Origin: Imperialibacter sp040222815
GTDB taxonomy: Bacteria; Bacteroidota; Bacteroidia; Cytophagales; Cyclobacteriaceae
Assembly (NCBI RefSeq): GCF_040222815.1
Contig: NZ_JAVKCH010000022.1
Location: forward strand, 682,001-746,000
Reading direction: 5' to 3'
DNA: 64,000 nt
The position numbers and the translations under genes were made by a program. A model generated the notes under the pieces. The model did no database searches. It worked only from the letters and a program-made list of their open reading frames with translations, and was not told where the DNA came from. Shown here in pieces: positions 8,732 to 17,317 of this stretch. The stretch's first letter is position 1; each line of letters opens with the position of its first letter.

Positions 8732-9819
8732 TCTTTGATCAGGTTAAATAGTCGGCTCCAGCGAATTCTGGCAGGCAGTGTGTACCAGGACCCTTCTTCT
8801 GACGAGAAGAGCACCATGACGGGCTTTCCTACGATATGATCTTCGGGAACAAAACCCCAGGTTCTTGAGTCCTCGGAGTTGTGTCGGTTGTCGCCCATCA
8901 TGAAGTAGTAATTTTGTTGGAAAGTGTAAGTGGTCGTTTCGTAGCCATTAATATAGAGCTTCCCATCGACAACCTCTGCATTTTTCCAGCCTTCAAAGCG
9001 GACGATGACTCCTCCATAGACGGATAAGGTTTGCTCATCTATCACAACGTTCTGGCCTTTGGCAGGCAGCCATACCGGGCCAAAACTATCCGTTGTCCAG
9101 CCGTGAGGCGCAGCCTTTGGAAAGCTGGCCGAACCACCCGAATTGTAGTTCATCTCCACATGCTCTACTTTAGAAACAAACGGCAGCTTTTGTATGGCCT
9201 CAGCGGTGGCAGGTTCGGTCTGCACGTAGTAGCCGCCGTTCACTTCCTGGTGCTCGCTTATGTTGTTGGCTTCAAAGAAACGGTCTTTCAGTGGCTGCTT
9301 GCCAGCAATAAAATAGCTTGACTGGAGGTGAGCTGGCAACGGCATAACGCTGTCGTTCACTGTCAGCAGGCCATCTACTACTTTCAGCGAGTCGCCAGGC
9401 AGCCCCACACATCGCTTCACCCAATGAGACTTCAAGTCGGTGGGGTGCTGGTCTTCGTACGGATAGTTGAACACCACAGGCTCCATCCGTTTCACCTGCC
9501 TCAAGCCGGGCAGCCGGTACATGGGCAGCTTTATCCAGTTGAGGTAGGAGGGGACTTCGGTGCCCCAGAAGTTTTGATGAGTGAGCGGAAACTGGATAGG
9601 AGTGGCCAGGGTGCGGGTGCCGTAATGCAGCTTGCTCACTACAATCACGTCGCCTACAAGCATGGTTCCTTCCATGGAGGGCGTGGGAATAATGAACTGC
9701 TCGAACAGCAGCCAGCGGAACAGCGTGGCCACCACGACGGCAAACAGGATGGACTCTCCCCAGTCTTTCAGGGCAGACTTCTTCTGTTTGCCCGCTTTGG
9801 CAGGCATGGTATCAATCAT
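8728..9819 (-). CDS. lepB: Signal peptidase I
   Basis: This is the membrane serine/lysine protease that removes Sec and Tat signal peptides. The 363-aa protein has a membrane anchor near residues 22-38, catalytic Ser48 in PTPSMEGTM, the general-base Lys135 in HWVKRCVGLPGD and the C-terminal GDNRHNSEDSR box. The long insert between the last two is usual for Bacteroidota LepB. Starts at 9819 or 9807 are both possible. It lies 34 bp after the M23 gene and overlaps the deacetylase. Confidence 0.95.
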   Translation of the reverse strand: MIDTMPAKAGKQKKSALKDWGESILFAVVVATLFRWLLFEQFIIPTPSMEGTMLVGDVIVVSKLHYGTRTLATPIQFPLTHQNFWGTEVPSYLNWIKLPMYRLPGLRQVKRMEPVVFNYPYEDQHPTDLKSHWVKRCVGLPGDSLKVVDGLLTVNDSVMPLPAHLQSSYFIAGKQPLKDRFFEANNISEHQEVNGGYYVQTEPATAEAIQKLPFVSKVEHVEMNYNSGGSASFPKAAPHGWTTDSFGPVWLPAKGQNVVIDEQTLSVYGGVIVRFEGWKNAEVVDGKLYINGYETTTYTFQQNYYFMMGDNRHNSEDSRTWGFVPEDHIVGKPVMVLFSSEEGSWYTLPARIRWSRLFNLIKE

Positions 9820-9853
9820 CGGAAACTTGATTAATCAGTGAAGAATATGCGGC

Positions 9854-10573
9854 TTATTTTGCTTCTCCGAGGTATTGCGATGGGTCTACTCTTTTTCCGT
9901 TGTGTATCACTTCGTAGTGGAGGTGCGGGGCTGTAGATCTTCCAGAGCTGCCTGATAAAGCTATCAACTGCCCTTTTTTCACACTGTCGCCCACTTTCAC
10001 TTTGGCTTCAGAAAGCTGGGCATATACTGTCTGATAGCCTTCGTCGTGCTTGAGGGTGACCATAATGCCATAGCCATCGGGGTCGTTGATCACTTTTTCA
10101 ACCATACCGTCTGCCGTGGCTACAATAGCAGTGCCCGTAGGCGTTACGATATCGATACCAAGGTGCATCTTGGTCTTTTTATCAAAGGGATCCTTTCTTT
10201 GCCCAAAAGCTGAACTAACCCTGAAATCCTGGTCTGTAGGCTTTCTGTCGGGGCGGTCTTTAGCACCCACATTCACCACAATGAAGAGCAGACCTATGGC
10301 CATCATGGGCGTGATCCACCCCAGGGGCTGTTTCTTCAACTGGTAATACCGGCGAGTTCTCTTCACCTGCTTGCTTACTTTTTTCATTTCGTTGGTGCCA
10401 AATGTGCTGATGGCAATACTCATAGCGAGGTCAAATGAATGCCCTTCCTCCATGTATGCTTCAATGGCGCAGCAAGTATGATCAAGCAGCTCGTTGCCAA
10501 GGATTGTGTTTCCACACTGAGCAGCAATTGCCTGCTCCACATTTTTGATTTGTGTTTCTGTGAGTTCTCTCAT
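9854..10573 (-). CDS. M23 metallopeptidase with an N-terminal PadR-partner domain
   Basis: This 239-aa protein starts with a helical domain of about 80 residues (NELLDHTCCAIEAYMEEG) resembling the N-terminal domain often encoded next to PadR regulators. A single membrane helix (about 84-102) follows, then a LytM/M23 domain with zinc ligands His137 and Asp141 (MHLGID) and HLH at 217-219. All zinc residues are present, so endopeptidase activity on peptidoglycan cross-bridges in the periplasm is likely. The padR gene ends three bases upstream, so control by PadR is expected. Confidence 0.88.
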   Translation of the reverse strand: MRELTETQIKNVEQAIAAQCGNTILGNELLDHTCCAIEAYMEEGHSFDLAMSIAISTFGTNEMKKVSKQVKRTRRYYQLKKQPLGWITPMMAIGLLFIVVNVGAKDRPDRKPTDQDFRVSSAFGQRKDPFDKKTKMHLGIDIVTPTGTAIVATADGMVEKVINDPDGYGIMVTLKHDEGYQTVYAQLSEAKVKVGDSVKKGQLIALSGSSGRSTAPHLHYEVIHNGKRVDPSQYLGEAK

Positions 10574-10576
10574 GAC

Positions 10577-10909
10577 TTAAGAGGTTTTAGGGTTCAATAA
10601 AAATTGCATCGTGCTGATAAAGCTGGAAAATTCCTCCAGCTTGCTGGCAGTTTGTACGTCGCCTTTCGGTGTCAGAGAGTAATACTTCCTGATACGTTTG
10701 CCAATATTGATGGTTTCGGTGACCAGCAGCCCCTCGGCTTCAAGTTTGTGCAAAGCAGGATATAAAGCACCTTCGGTAAGTTGTATTTTACCTTCGGTTT
10801 GCTCCTTCACTTTTTGAGTGATTTCGTAACCATACATCCTGCCGTTTTCAGCGAGCAGCTTCAAAACGATGGTTTGAAGTGTTCCTTTTAATAGTTCTTT
10901 CGAATACAT
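10577..10909 (-). CDS. PadR family transcriptional regulator
   Basis: This 110-aa winged-helix repressor has the classic PadR pattern: KGTLQTIVLKLLAENGRMYGYEITQ, then LTEGALYPALHKLEAEGLL and GKRIRKYYSLTPKG. The start at 10909 matches the family N-terminus MYSKELLKG. A 10-bp perfect inverted repeat (10903-10912 / 10931-10940) overlaps the start codon and a -7-like box, which argues for autoregulation. It is cotranscribed with the M23 gene. Confidence 0.92.
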   Translation of the reverse strand: MYSKELLKGTLQTIVLKLLAENGRMYGYEITQKVKEQTEGKIQLTEGALYPALHKLEAEGLLVTETINIGKRIRKYYSLTPKGDVQTASKLEEFSSFISTMQFLLNPKTS

Positions 10910-10940
10910 AAGGCAAATATATATAGAAGTCTTATGTATT
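10903..10940 (-). promoter_or_regulatory. Candidate PadR operator and promoter
   Basis: AATACATAAG (10903-10912) and CTTATGTATT (10931-10940) form a perfect 10-bp inverted repeat with an 18-bp spacer. Within it, on the minus strand, TATATTTG (10914-10921) is an exact match to the Bacteroidota -7 consensus TAnnTTTG. It is only four bases from the padR ATG, so either the transcript is nearly leaderless or the start lies further in. A repressor bound here would block the promoter. Confidence 0.6.
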
Positions 10941-10973
10941 GTCAAGTGAATGCCTAAGAAAATTAGGTATTGG

Positions 10974-12110
10974 CTAAAAAGTAATGGCTACAAAGAACTC
11001 AGGGTAGGTTTTCTTATTGCTTCCCGTGTTTACATCGGCTGTGTAGACAGAGTAGTTGACACCTACGACAGAAGTAATATAAGGATTGATGGGGATTTCA
11101 ACACCTGCTCCACCCACAGCCCCGAAGTATTTGTTGTTGAGCGCCCCGGAGTCGACGTAACCATCTTCCTCAATAAGGGTGTTTTGTCCATTGAGGAATT
11201 GGTAACGGTCAGTAAGAGAGTAAGCTTTGGTAGAAAGGCCCATTTGAAAGGCGGGACCAGCCTGGATATAGGGTGAGATTTTATAGTAGGGAAACCGGTA
11301 CTTCAACATCAGCGGGATGTCGAGGTCGGTGTGTTTGAGGTAGTGCGTGTTTTGAGAGGTGATACCAGTTTCAATATTGCTGAACTGGTTTTGGGTACTA
11401 AATGAATAATGGGCTACAGTTAGCTGGGTGACTAAGAAAATTTGAGGCCTATAGGAAAGCGGCAGTTCAATATAAGCGCCAATTGACGGAGCGATGTGCT
11501 CTTCGGGAACATTAGGAAAGAATTTGCTTTCAATCACGTTCTGGTACATTCGGACGCCGACGGCCGGGCCTATCCTGAACTTAGGGAAGGGCTTGTGCAC
11601 ACAGTCATTGTACTGTGAAATGAAATATGTAAGGTTGGCCGACTTGTATTTGGCGAGCCGAATCGTCTTCTCTGTCAGGTAGCAGTCTTCCAATTGCGTT
11701 GAAAGCACGTCTTTATAGTAATTATCGGAGCCATTTTCTTCATCCAGGGCGATTATTTCCCCATCTTTTTCAAGTAGATAAGATTTGCTTTTGCCCTGCT
11801 CCTGAAGCAGCAACGATACCTTTCCATCTTCCAGCTCTTCGAAAAATTGCCTTTTGTCGTTATGGTCTCTGGCTACCCACTTCCTGCCATCGGCCAGGCC
11901 AAATTCGAGGGCTTCTTCCGGCGTAAAATCTTTCTTATTGCCGTTGTTAAACTCGAAAGTCACTTTGTTGGGGTTCGGCTTTTCCAGGCCGTGAATGGCA
12001 CCGTAATAGAGGATGTCTTTTGTTTTCAGGTAAGCCTCCTTTTGAGCGGTGAGCATGTAAGGAAGTGCGAGCAGCAATAGCGCCAGGATAGGTTTCAGTG
12101 ATTGTGACAT
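10974..12110 (-). CDS. Outer-membrane beta-barrel protein, unknown role
   Basis: This 378-aa exported protein has signal peptide MSQSLKPILALLLLALPYMLTAQ. An alpha/beta N-terminal half (about 24-170) is followed by a C-terminal region of alternating hydrophobic strands ending in ...YPEFFVAITF, typical of small porin-like or PorT-like barrels. A 46-bp inverted repeat overlaps its start codon. I do not recognise a specific function. Confidence 0.75.
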   Translation of the reverse strand: MSQSLKPILALLLLALPYMLTAQKEAYLKTKDILYYGAIHGLEKPNPNKVTFEFNNGNKKDFTPEEALEFGLADGRKWVARDHNDKRQFFEELEDGKVSLLLQEQGKSKSYLLEKDGEIIALDEENGSDNYYKDVLSTQLEDCYLTEKTIRLAKYKSANLTYFISQYNDCVHKPFPKFRIGPAVGVRMYQNVIESKFFPNVPEEHIAPSIGAYIELPLSYRPQIFLVTQLTVAHYSFSTQNQFSNIETGITSQNTHYLKHTDLDIPLMLKYRFPYYKISPYIQAGPAFQMGLSTKAYSLTDRYQFLNGQNTLIEEDGYVDSGALNNKYFGAVGGAGVEIPINPYITSVVGVNYSVYTADVNTGSNKKTYPEFFVAITF

Positions 12111-12149
12111 GGTATATTAACAACTAAACGCTGAATATACCTATGTCAC
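12104..12149. promoter_or_regulatory. Inverted repeat over the start of the beta-barrel gene
   Basis: GTGACAT-GGTATATT (12104-12118) is mirrored by AATATACC-t-ATGTCAC (12134-12149) with one bulged base and a 15-bp centre. The left arm contains the start codon of the minus-strand barrel gene. It could be an operator for a dimeric regulator or an mRNA hairpin sequestering the start; the sequence alone does not decide. Confidence 0.5.
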
Positions 12150-12195
12150 ATCACATCTAACAACCAAAAAAATGTCATTTCCGGTTAATAGGCTT

Positions 12196-12702
12196 CTATT
12201 GGCGAGAGATTAGTTTTTTGTAAGCCTTTCTCAATTCTTCTTCTTTGGCAAAAGCCTCCTTTTCCCATTTCCGCTGTCGGTAGGGGATGCTTGCCGAATC
12301 AAATATCAGCTGCCCCTGCCAGCGAAACATGGTGTTGTTTATCCGCATCAAATCTCCATGTGCGTATTGCGCCACATGCACCATTTCGTGGGCCAGCGCC
12401 CGGCTCAGGTCGTCAATAGGCAGTGCTGCATTGAGCTTGATCATTACGTTTCGCAGGTGCAGCACCTCATTTTCATCGTGCACCATCATGCCGCTGATAT
12501 TGTCCGGCAAGTTGTGAGAAAGCATCACCATAACGATGAGAGGCTGCCCGGATGCAATGTTTAGCTCATCGGCGTAAAACCTGGCTTGTTCGATGATTTG
12601 CTCTGCGTTGTTGCCGAAGCCTGTTGAGTAGATGCTTAGTTGGCGGCCCGCTGCGCTGCTACATATAAGTGCTGCGGCTAAAGATGAAAAAATCCAGTTC
12701 AT
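12196..12702 (-). CDS. Small exported putative zinc metallopeptidase (HExxH)
   Basis: This 168-aa protein has a signal-like N-terminus and a clear HEMVH motif (His105-Glu106, His109) in ALAHEMVHVAQYAHGD. The Asp/Glu-rich stretch after it could supply the third ligand. It resembles the small DUF4157-like/SprT-like secreted peptidases of Bacteroidota. Catalysis is inferred from HExxH alone. It is transcribed in the same direction as its neighbours but separated by about 90-100 bp on each side. Confidence 0.7.
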   Translation of the reverse strand: MNWIFSSLAAALICSSAAGRQLSIYSTGFGNNAEQIIEQARFYADELNIASGQPLIVMVMLSHNLPDNISGMMVHDENEVLHLRNVMIKLNAALPIDDLSRALAHEMVHVAQYAHGDLMRINNTMFRWQGQLIFDSASIPYRQRKWEKEAFAKEEELRKAYKKLISRQ

Positions 12703-12803
12703 GTTGTTCTGAGTTGACCATACTCATTGAACGTGGGAGGGGAGTATTTGCTTCAGTGCACCTTTGAAGAGTGGGTTTCCACTGAAGAACGACAAGTTTC
12801 ACC

Positions 12804-13517
12804 CTACCAACGGATATCGTGCAGGGTCAGCCGCCGCAGCACCTCTTCTTTGTAGGTGCGGCCAATGGGCAGGGTAGTGTTGGGTAGTTCAATGTGAGAA
12901 TTGCTAAAGGCTTTGGTGTGTCGGATGGCCACAAGGTAGGAACGGTGGATTCGTATGAAGTCCAACTCAGGTAAGTCCTTTTCAATGGCAGTTACGGAGG
13001 TGTAAGACACAACAGAGGCCCCATCTGCTAAATGGAAAACCACGTGGTCACGGATGCTTTCCACAAAATGAATGTCACCAGCGTCAATCCTGAAGGTCTT
13101 GTTTTCGGCTTTTACAAGCAGCGTTTTTTGTTGCGTTGAGCCGACCATCAGGTCGAGCTCCTTTTTTCTGTCAAATGCTTTGTTCACTGCCTTGAGAAAC
13201 TTCTCGAAGCTAATCGGCTTGATCAGGTAGTCTATGGCATGGGTGTCATAACTCTGCACGGCCAAATCCCGGGAAGCAGTGGTGAAAACAATCATCGGCG
13301 TTTTTCCCAGCGTTCTGGCGAACTCAAGTCCGGTAACTTCCGGCATTTTAATGTCGAGAAACACCACATCGACTGACGTACTTTTCAGCCAGGTATTGGC
13401 CTCGGCCACGTGGCGACATTTGGCGACAAGCTCAAGATTGTCGAGTCGTTCCACGTAGTTGTGGATGACCTCAATGGCCAGCGGCTCATCGTCCACTATC
13501 AGGCAGCTAAGCTTCAA
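12804..13517 (-). CDS. LytTR-type response regulator
   Basis: This 237-aa regulator has a receiver domain (acidic pocket VDDEP at 8-12, phospho-acceptor Asp55 in VVFLDIKMPE, Lys in LIKPISFEKF) and a C-terminal LytTR DNA-binding domain (about 135-235, with DFIRIHRSYLVA and LPIGRTYKEEVLRRL). It starts with TTG at 13517, since no ATG lies before the conserved receiver N-terminus. The start overlaps the kinase stop by 11 bases, implying coupled translation. Targets are unknown. Confidence 0.93.
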   Translation of the reverse strand: MKLSCLIVDDEPLAIEVIHNYVERLDNLELVAKCRHVAEANTWLKSTSVDVVFLDIKMPEVTGLEFARTLGKTPMIVFTTASRDLAVQSYDTHAIDYLIKPISFEKFLKAVNKAFDRKKELDLMVGSTQQKTLLVKAENKTFRIDAGDIHFVESIRDHVVFHLADGASVVSYTSVTAIEKDLPELDFIRIHRSYLVAIRHTKAFSNSHIELPNTTLPIGRTYKEEVLRRLTLHDIRW

Positions 13518-14583
13518 GAGCAGCCTCCTTTCTTTGGTCTTCCAATGGCAACTGCACTGTCAGTGAAAAGCTTTCAGGAAGCTCTTTGAGCTTAAAATTG
13601 GCTCTTTTTCCATATATCAGCTCGATTCGGCGCATCACATTTTGCAGGCCTACCCCGTAGTGTGAGGTGGCTTTTCCCCTTTCGATAGGTTGGGGCGCTT
13701 TGGTGTTGTAAGTGCTAAAGGAAAGGTACTTCCCTTTTATAGTTGCTTCGATGTTGATCGTAAAGAGGCCGTTTCTATCTGGTTTTCCGTGTTTAAAACA
13801 GTTTTCTACCAGCGGGATGAGCAACATTGGTGGAATATCATATCCCGCAACCTCTTCCGGCAGCGCCATCTCCAGCTTCAACTCATTGCCGAACCTGAGC
13901 TTCTCCAGTTCCACATAGTCGTGCAGGTGTTTCACCTCCGACTGCAGACTTACTTTCTTCTTGTCCGACTCATAAATAACGTATTCCATTAGCGAGGAGA
14001 GCTTCAGAATGGCATCGGCTGCTTTGTCCGACTTGTTCAATACGAGGGAATAGAGGTTGTTCAGCGTGTTGAAAAAGAAGTGTGGGTTGATTTGCGTCTT
14101 CAGAAAGGTGAGCTCGTTGCGGAGGCGCTGCTGCTCTACCTGTTGCAGCTTTTGCTGCTGCAGGTATTGGTCTTTCAGTATTTTGATGGCCGAGGTCACG
14201 AAAAGGATCATTGTGATGTGGCTGGCCGTTGAGCTGAACTTGCGGGGAGCGTAGAGCAAGTCGGGGTTGAAACGATAAATGCCCGAAGCTATCATTCCCC
14301 TGATCACCTCTGATTGCAGCACGGTGGCCACAAAAACAAGGCAGATCAAGCTGATGCCATAGTAAAAGTACTTTCTGTGGCTGAGTAGCTTCGGCATGAG
14401 GAAGTACATATGCACGTAAACAACGGCTACTTTTACAGGGAGCTCTACAAATTGCGTAATGGGAGAGTACTCATAGTACTCGATATACATGTAAACCCGG
14501 TAGAAATAGTACGCCACCCAAAACAGTAGGTGAGCATATATCCGGTTGTTAACATCAAGTAAATTGGGTGCCAGTCGACGCAT
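13507..14583 (-). CDS. LytS/YehU-family sensor histidine kinase
   Basis: This 358-aa membrane kinase has about four transmembrane helices (residues 15-135), a short coiled coil rich in Gln (KLQQVEQQRLRNEL), then the His_kinase motif INPHFFFNTLNNLYSL with His168. A HATPase domain follows with VENCFKHG and GVGLQNVMRR. There is no extracytoplasmic sensor domain, so it probably senses membrane state or a partner. It is paired with the LytTR regulator. Confidence 0.93.
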   Translation of the reverse strand: MRRLAPNLLDVNNRIYAHLLFWVAYYFYRVYMYIEYYEYSPITQFVELPVKVAVVYVHMYFLMPKLLSHRKYFYYGISLICLVFVATVLQSEVIRGMIASGIYRFNPDLLYAPRKFSSTASHITMILFVTSAIKILKDQYLQQQKLQQVEQQRLRNELTFLKTQINPHFFFNTLNNLYSLVLNKSDKAADAILKLSSLMEYVIYESDKKKVSLQSEVKHLHDYVELEKLRFGNELKLEMALPEEVAGYDIPPMLLIPLVENCFKHGKPDRNGLFTINIEATIKGKYLSFSTYNTKAPQPIERGKATSHYGVGLQNVMRRIELIYGKRANFKLKELPESFSLTVQLPLEDQRKEAALEA

Positions 14584-14749
14584 AATGTGTTATATGCCTC
14601 GTTTAACGGATTTTGTAGAAATGGTTGCGTCGGTGTAAGATTTTAAATGGAATTACTGATAAGGCACTCTCAGCCTGATGGACGAAAAGTAAGAGATGCT
14701 TAAATTTGGCCACTGCTGCGTTATGAGATGTTGAACAAAAGCTTATGCA

Positions 14750-15226
14750 ATGAAAAGAAGTGAATTTACCGCAAACAGACTGCGTGAAGTATTGCTGGAT
14801 GGACGCTGGGTGGCGAACACCAACTACAAGGAGCAAATAGAAAACGTGACATGGCAGCAGGCCATACAAAAAGTGGGCGACCTCAACACCATTGCGTTGC
14901 TCACTTATCATGTCAACTACTATTTGGCTGGGATACTGAATGTGTTTGGAGGTGGCGGCCTCGAAATCAGGGACAAGTACAGCTTTGATCTGCCACCTAT
15001 AACATCGGAAGCTGATTGGAAACGCCTGGTTGAGGACTTCCTGGAGAACGCTGAAAAATTTGTGGAACATTTGGGCAAAATGCCCGACGGGAAGTTGGAC
15101 GAAGCTTTCGTAGACGAAAAGTATGGCACCTACTGGCGCAATATGGAAGGGGTAATCGAGCACTGCTACTACCACCTGGGGCAGATTTCTTTGATCAAAA
15201 AACTGATAGTAGAGAACCATAAGTAA
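14750..15226 (+). CDS. DinB-like (DUF1572-type) protein
   Basis: This 158-aa helical-bundle protein has histidines at the expected DinB positions: LLTYHVNYYLAGIL near residue 62 and HCYYHLGQISLIKKL near the C-terminus. It is a second DinB-superfamily member in the window, only distantly similar to the one at 4878. The transferase or hydrolase substrate is unknown. It is monocistronic, divergent from the kinase gene. Confidence 0.82.
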   Translation: MKRSEFTANRLREVLLDGRWVANTNYKEQIENVTWQQAIQKVGDLNTIALLTYHVNYYLAGILNVFGGGGLEIRDKYSFDLPPITSEADWKRLVEDFLENAEKFVEHLGKMPDGKLDEAFVDEKYGTYWRNMEGVIEHCYYHLGQISLIKKLIVENHK

Positions 15227-15473
15227 GATATTTGCTGAAAGTTGCCGCCGGGCTTTGCTGTATTTTGAGTAGCCCATTGCCCTGGCTCGTTTTGTAAATA
15301 CTGCCCTATACCGACCTTTTAGGCTTGGTGGGGGCTTTTTCGTGTCAAATAGAGGCAAAAGAAGTGCCTGACAAGCGGGCCAATGCAGCCGGATGATCGG
15401 AATCATTACCATCTTTTGGTATATTGGTAAAAGGCGGTCGTCAATTAGGGTTAAACAGAAAGGGCACAAGCTG

Positions 15474-15821
15474 ATGAATAAGCAGAAAAACCAAACCATT
15501 TGGGAGGAGCGATTAAGAACGTATGAAGAGCTAGTCTCCAAATGCCCAAGATTTGAAAGAAAGGGTAAAACAATGCCTTACACTTCGGCTAATGGATACA
15601 TGTTTTCGCTGCTCAACAAAGCTGGTGAAATAGGCATCCGCTTTTCGAAAGAAGTGCAGAAAAAGTACATGGAAGAATTCGATTCCAGTGTCTTCAAGTC
15701 ATATAACTCGATCATGCATGGCTATGTATTAATTCCAGAAGTGATGCTGGGTGATCTGGACAACTTAGCAAAGTATTTGAACGAAAGCTATGACTACGTC
15801 ATGACTCTTGAGCCCAAATAG
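15474..15821 (+). CDS. Small protein, possibly TfoX-N-like
   Basis: This 115-aa protein starts at 15474 (MNKQKNQTIWEERL); a longer frame from 15393 begins in what looks like leader DNA. The pattern PYTSANGYMFSLLNKAGEIGIRFSKE, followed by SYNSIMHGYVLIPEVML, resembles the TfoX N-terminal fold (small alpha/beta domain, MF..L.K.G.I.I). I am not certain of this relation. No catalytic residue is evident. Confidence 0.65.
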   Translation: MNKQKNQTIWEERLRTYEELVSKCPRFERKGKTMPYTSANGYMFSLLNKAGEIGIRFSKEVQKKYMEEFDSSVFKSYNSIMHGYVLIPEVMLGDLDNLAKYLNESYDYVMTLEPK

Positions 15822-15994
15822 AAGGTGCCGGTAGCTCACTTGCGGCATCGGTAGTTTGTTTTCACACGAGTAAAAAAGCAAAACAATCAAAACCACTAAT
15901 TCGAACGATTAGCTTGATAGAAACACAGAAGACCGCCAAACAATGGCGGCCCTTATCTTCTCTGTGCGAAACGCAAGTAAGTCTTTCCTTGCTT

Positions 15995-17017
15995 CTACTT
16001 CCTGTACTCACCTTGCCGCTCCACCATCCACCCTGGGTACTGGGAAGCCAGCGGACTGACTGCCTCTATTTTTGCCAGGTCGTCGGCTGTTAACACTATT
16101 TCGGTAGAGCCGATATTGGCCTTTAGCTGTTCCTGGGTTTTGGCACCAATAATGGTGCTGGTGACGCCGGGCTGATGCCGCACCCATGCCAGGGCTATTT
16201 GGGCCGTGGTCACGCCATGCGCTTTCGCAATGCCGCCCATTACCTCTACCAAATCATAAGCTTTTTCTTTGTCCAGTGGAGGGAAGTCAAAATTGGCCCT
16301 TCTACCGTTGGCGTCACTGCTGCCTTCTCTGGTGTATTTGCCGGAGAGGAAGCCACCTGCCAGCGGACTCCAGGGGAAGATTGCCAGCTTGTGGTCAGCC
16401 GCCATGGGCACCAGCTCATGCTCGATGTCCCTCGTCACAGCAGAGTAATGGTATTGCAAGCCTATGAACTTGTGCCAGCCGTTATAGTGGGCCACGGCTT
16501 GTGCTTTGGCCACCATCCACGCAGGCCAGTTGCAAATGGCGATGTAACGCACCTTCCCACTGTCTACAATGTCGTTGAGCGACCTTACTATTTCTTCAAT
16601 GGATGTTCGTGGATCAACGCCGTGCACATACAGCAGGTCGATGTGGTCTACCTGCAGCCTTTGCAAGCTGGCCTCCACCGAATTGAATATATGGTAGCGG
16701 GAAAGGCCCACATTGTTGGGCTGCGAGCCCATAGGCCCCAGCACCTTAGTGGCAATCACTACCTCATCTCTTTTTGCACCTATGTCCTTTAGGCCCTGGC
16801 CCAGTAGCTGCTCCGACTGCCCAAAGGAATACACATTGGCTGTATCGATAAAATTGATGCCCGACTCAATTACAGCACCCAGCATATCGTTCACCTCTTT
16901 TTGCTGCAGCTGGCCTAATTTGCTCCACATGCCGGCGTCCTGGCCACCGAAGGTCATGGTGCCAAAACATAGCTCCGATACCTTTAGTCCGGTATCGCCG
17001 ATATAGTTGTAGTTCAT
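15995..17017 (-). CDS. Aldo/keto reductase
   Basis: This 340-aa NAD(P)H-dependent TIM-barrel reductase has the catalytic tetrad Asp58, Tyr63, Lys91 and His132 all visible (INFIDTANVYSFG, VIATKVLG, LLYVHGVDP). The C-terminal cofactor-binding stretch STIIGAKTQEQLKANI is present. It should reduce aldehydes or ketones; the substrate is unknown. The AraC gene lies upstream on the same strand, separated by a palindromic element, and could be its regulator. Confidence 0.92.
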   Translation of the reverse strand: MNYNYIGDTGLKVSELCFGTMTFGGQDAGMWSKLGQLQQKEVNDMLGAVIESGINFIDTANVYSFGQSEQLLGQGLKDIGAKRDEVVIATKVLGPMGSQPNNVGLSRYHIFNSVEASLQRLQVDHIDLLYVHGVDPRTSIEEIVRSLNDIVDSGKVRYIAICNWPAWMVAKAQAVAHYNGWHKFIGLQYHYSAVTRDIEHELVPMAADHKLAIFPWSPLAGGFLSGKYTREGSSDANGRRANFDFPPLDKEKAYDLVEVMGGIAKAHGVTTAQIALAWVRHQPGVTSTIIGAKTQEQLKANIGSTEIVLTADDLAKIEAVSPLASQYPGWMVERQGEYRK

Positions 17018-17070
17018 TGTAATTGGTTTTGTGTTTAAAAATTTGTCTTAGCTGCTCTATCAGCTTCCGT

Positions 17071-17226
17071 GCGCATAATGTCGTTTTGTTAAGAGCATTC
17101 TACCCTTTTATTCCCTAAGCCGGGCACCCCTAAAGGGCTCTGCTAATTATGATTCGTCTCCCTTTAGGGCTGGAGTAAAAAATGAATTGAGCAACTGAAC
17201 CTCTTAACAAAACGACATTGTGTGCA
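17071..17226. repeat. MITE-like palindromic element
   Basis: This 156-bp element is bounded by perfect 19-bp inverted arms, AATGTCGTTTTGTTAAGAG (17077-17095) and its complement (17201-17219). The arms continue outward as GC(g/a)CA(t/c). Inside are two copies of CCCTAAAGGG-like sequence in opposite orientation (about 17129 and 17160). It fills the gap between the aldo/keto reductase and AraC genes and carries no coding potential. No target-site duplication was found by eye. Confidence 0.6.
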
Positions 17227-17317
17227 TGCAGTATGAAGCAGCATCACAAAGGTGGGCAGAGCAGGCCGGTTGGCTATAGCCCGCTTCAATCAAAAAATAT
17301 CGAAAATCAAACAATTG

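Noticed and set aside
14603..15541. A 312-codon minus-strand frame over the DinB-like gene
   Set aside because: It is antisense to a gene with clear family motifs and its own sequence has no recognisable domain.
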